A DNA stretch of 15,178 nt, taken from Chlamydiia bacterium (GTDB taxonomy: Bacteria > Chlamydiota > Chlamydiia > Chlamydiales > JAAZZY01). The DNA is taken from assembly GCA_014239035.1 (NCBI GenBank), contig JAAZZY010000035.1, forward strand, positions 1 through 15,178. Reading direction: 5' to 3'. Shown piece after piece: positions 14,884 to 15,178 of this stretch; within the stretch, counting starts at the first letter, position 1; each line of letters begins with the position of its first letter. The position numbers and the translations under genes are program-made. A model generated the notes under the pieces. It saw only the letters and a program-made list of their open reading frames with translations. It made no database searches and was not told the origin of the DNA.

Positions 14884-15178
14884 CTAAATGTCACTATTAG
14901 GAATCTTTTAAAATAAAGCAATAGAAGGAAGGTTTAATTTATCTCTTTCATTATGAATGAGATATGAGTTGGAGGCTCAATCTAAAAGAGGCTTAGATGG
15001 TTAAAGTTGGGGAGAGGTAATTGACTGTATACAAACAGGTTGAGAAATAGTAAATGTTTTGATTGTTAGTTTATTAATGGATTATTTTAATACAGCGTTG
15101 TAATACAGAGAACAAATTTATTCAAGGATTTTAAACAGTATTTTAAAAGTAATTTTGAAAAGGGAATTTAATACAAGA

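Larger units (their letters stand above)
14747..15178. other. AT-rich, apparently non-coding right end
   Basis: The first ~140 bases hold the GGAGG site of the 36-codon ORF, a short AAAAGA/TCTTTT stem (14761-14766 with 14773-14778) and the palindrome cluster. From about 14884 to the window end, stops are frequent in the frames I followed on both strands. I see no tRNA, rRNA or recognisable small RNA. Confidence 0.5.

Noticed and set aside
1..15178. CRISPR arrays, insertion sequences, tRNA or rRNA genes
   Set aside because: No regularly spaced direct repeats, transposase-like proteins with terminal inverted repeats, or tRNA/rRNA signatures were seen.

Overview
The window most likely comes from a chlamydia-like bacterium (phylum Chlamydiota, probably an amoeba-associated or other 'environmental' lineage rather than Chlamydiaceae). 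The main reason is a minus-strand run sctU - sctV - sctW/copN - CesT-type chaperone - malQ, with ychF close by. That gene order is characteristic of chlamydial chromosomes (CT091-CT087 with CT092 in C. trachomatis, from memory). The DNA is AT-rich. Long ankyrin and RING-type genes beside the secretion genes fit the larger, effector-rich genomes of the amoeba symbionts.

Layout. (1) At the left edge (1-85, minus) is the first dozen codons of a gene leaving the window, with a TTG start, a near-perfect Shine-Dalgarno and a TTGACA promoter. (2) 343-4471 (plus): a 58-codon basic ORF with a strong ribosome binding site, followed after 4 nt by a 1315-residue ankyrin-repeat protein that has no ribosome binding site of its own. 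(3) 12382-4468 (minus): a compact operon of six genes with gaps or overlaps of -32 to +10 nt. It encodes SctU and SctV (export apparatus), SctW/CopN (gatekeeper), its probable chaperone, MalQ (4-alpha-glucanotransferase) and an exported transglutaminase-fold/TPR protein. Its last stop codon overlaps the ankyrin gene's stop codon. (4) 12383-12636: a divergent promoter region. (5) 12637-13440 (plus): a 267-residue protein with a RING-CH (C4HC3-like) zinc-finger pattern, which I infer to be a eukaryote-type ubiquitin ligase and a candidate secreted effector. (6) 13471-14565 (plus): ychF, followed by a probable terminator. (7) 14636-14746 (minus): a 36-residue, extremely basic, histidine-rich ORF with a GGAGG site, preceded by a cluster of palindromes. 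The last ~290 bases look non-coding.

How it fits together. The minus-strand operon builds and gates a type III secretion system. The two flanking plus-strand genes (ankyrin, RING-CH) are the kinds of eukaryote-like proteins such a system delivers into a host. The most interesting hypothesis here is a host-ubiquitin-directed effector placed between sctU and ychF, in an otherwise conserved core neighbourhood. Functions of the RING-CH, ankyrin and two tiny ORFs are inferred from sequence pattern only.
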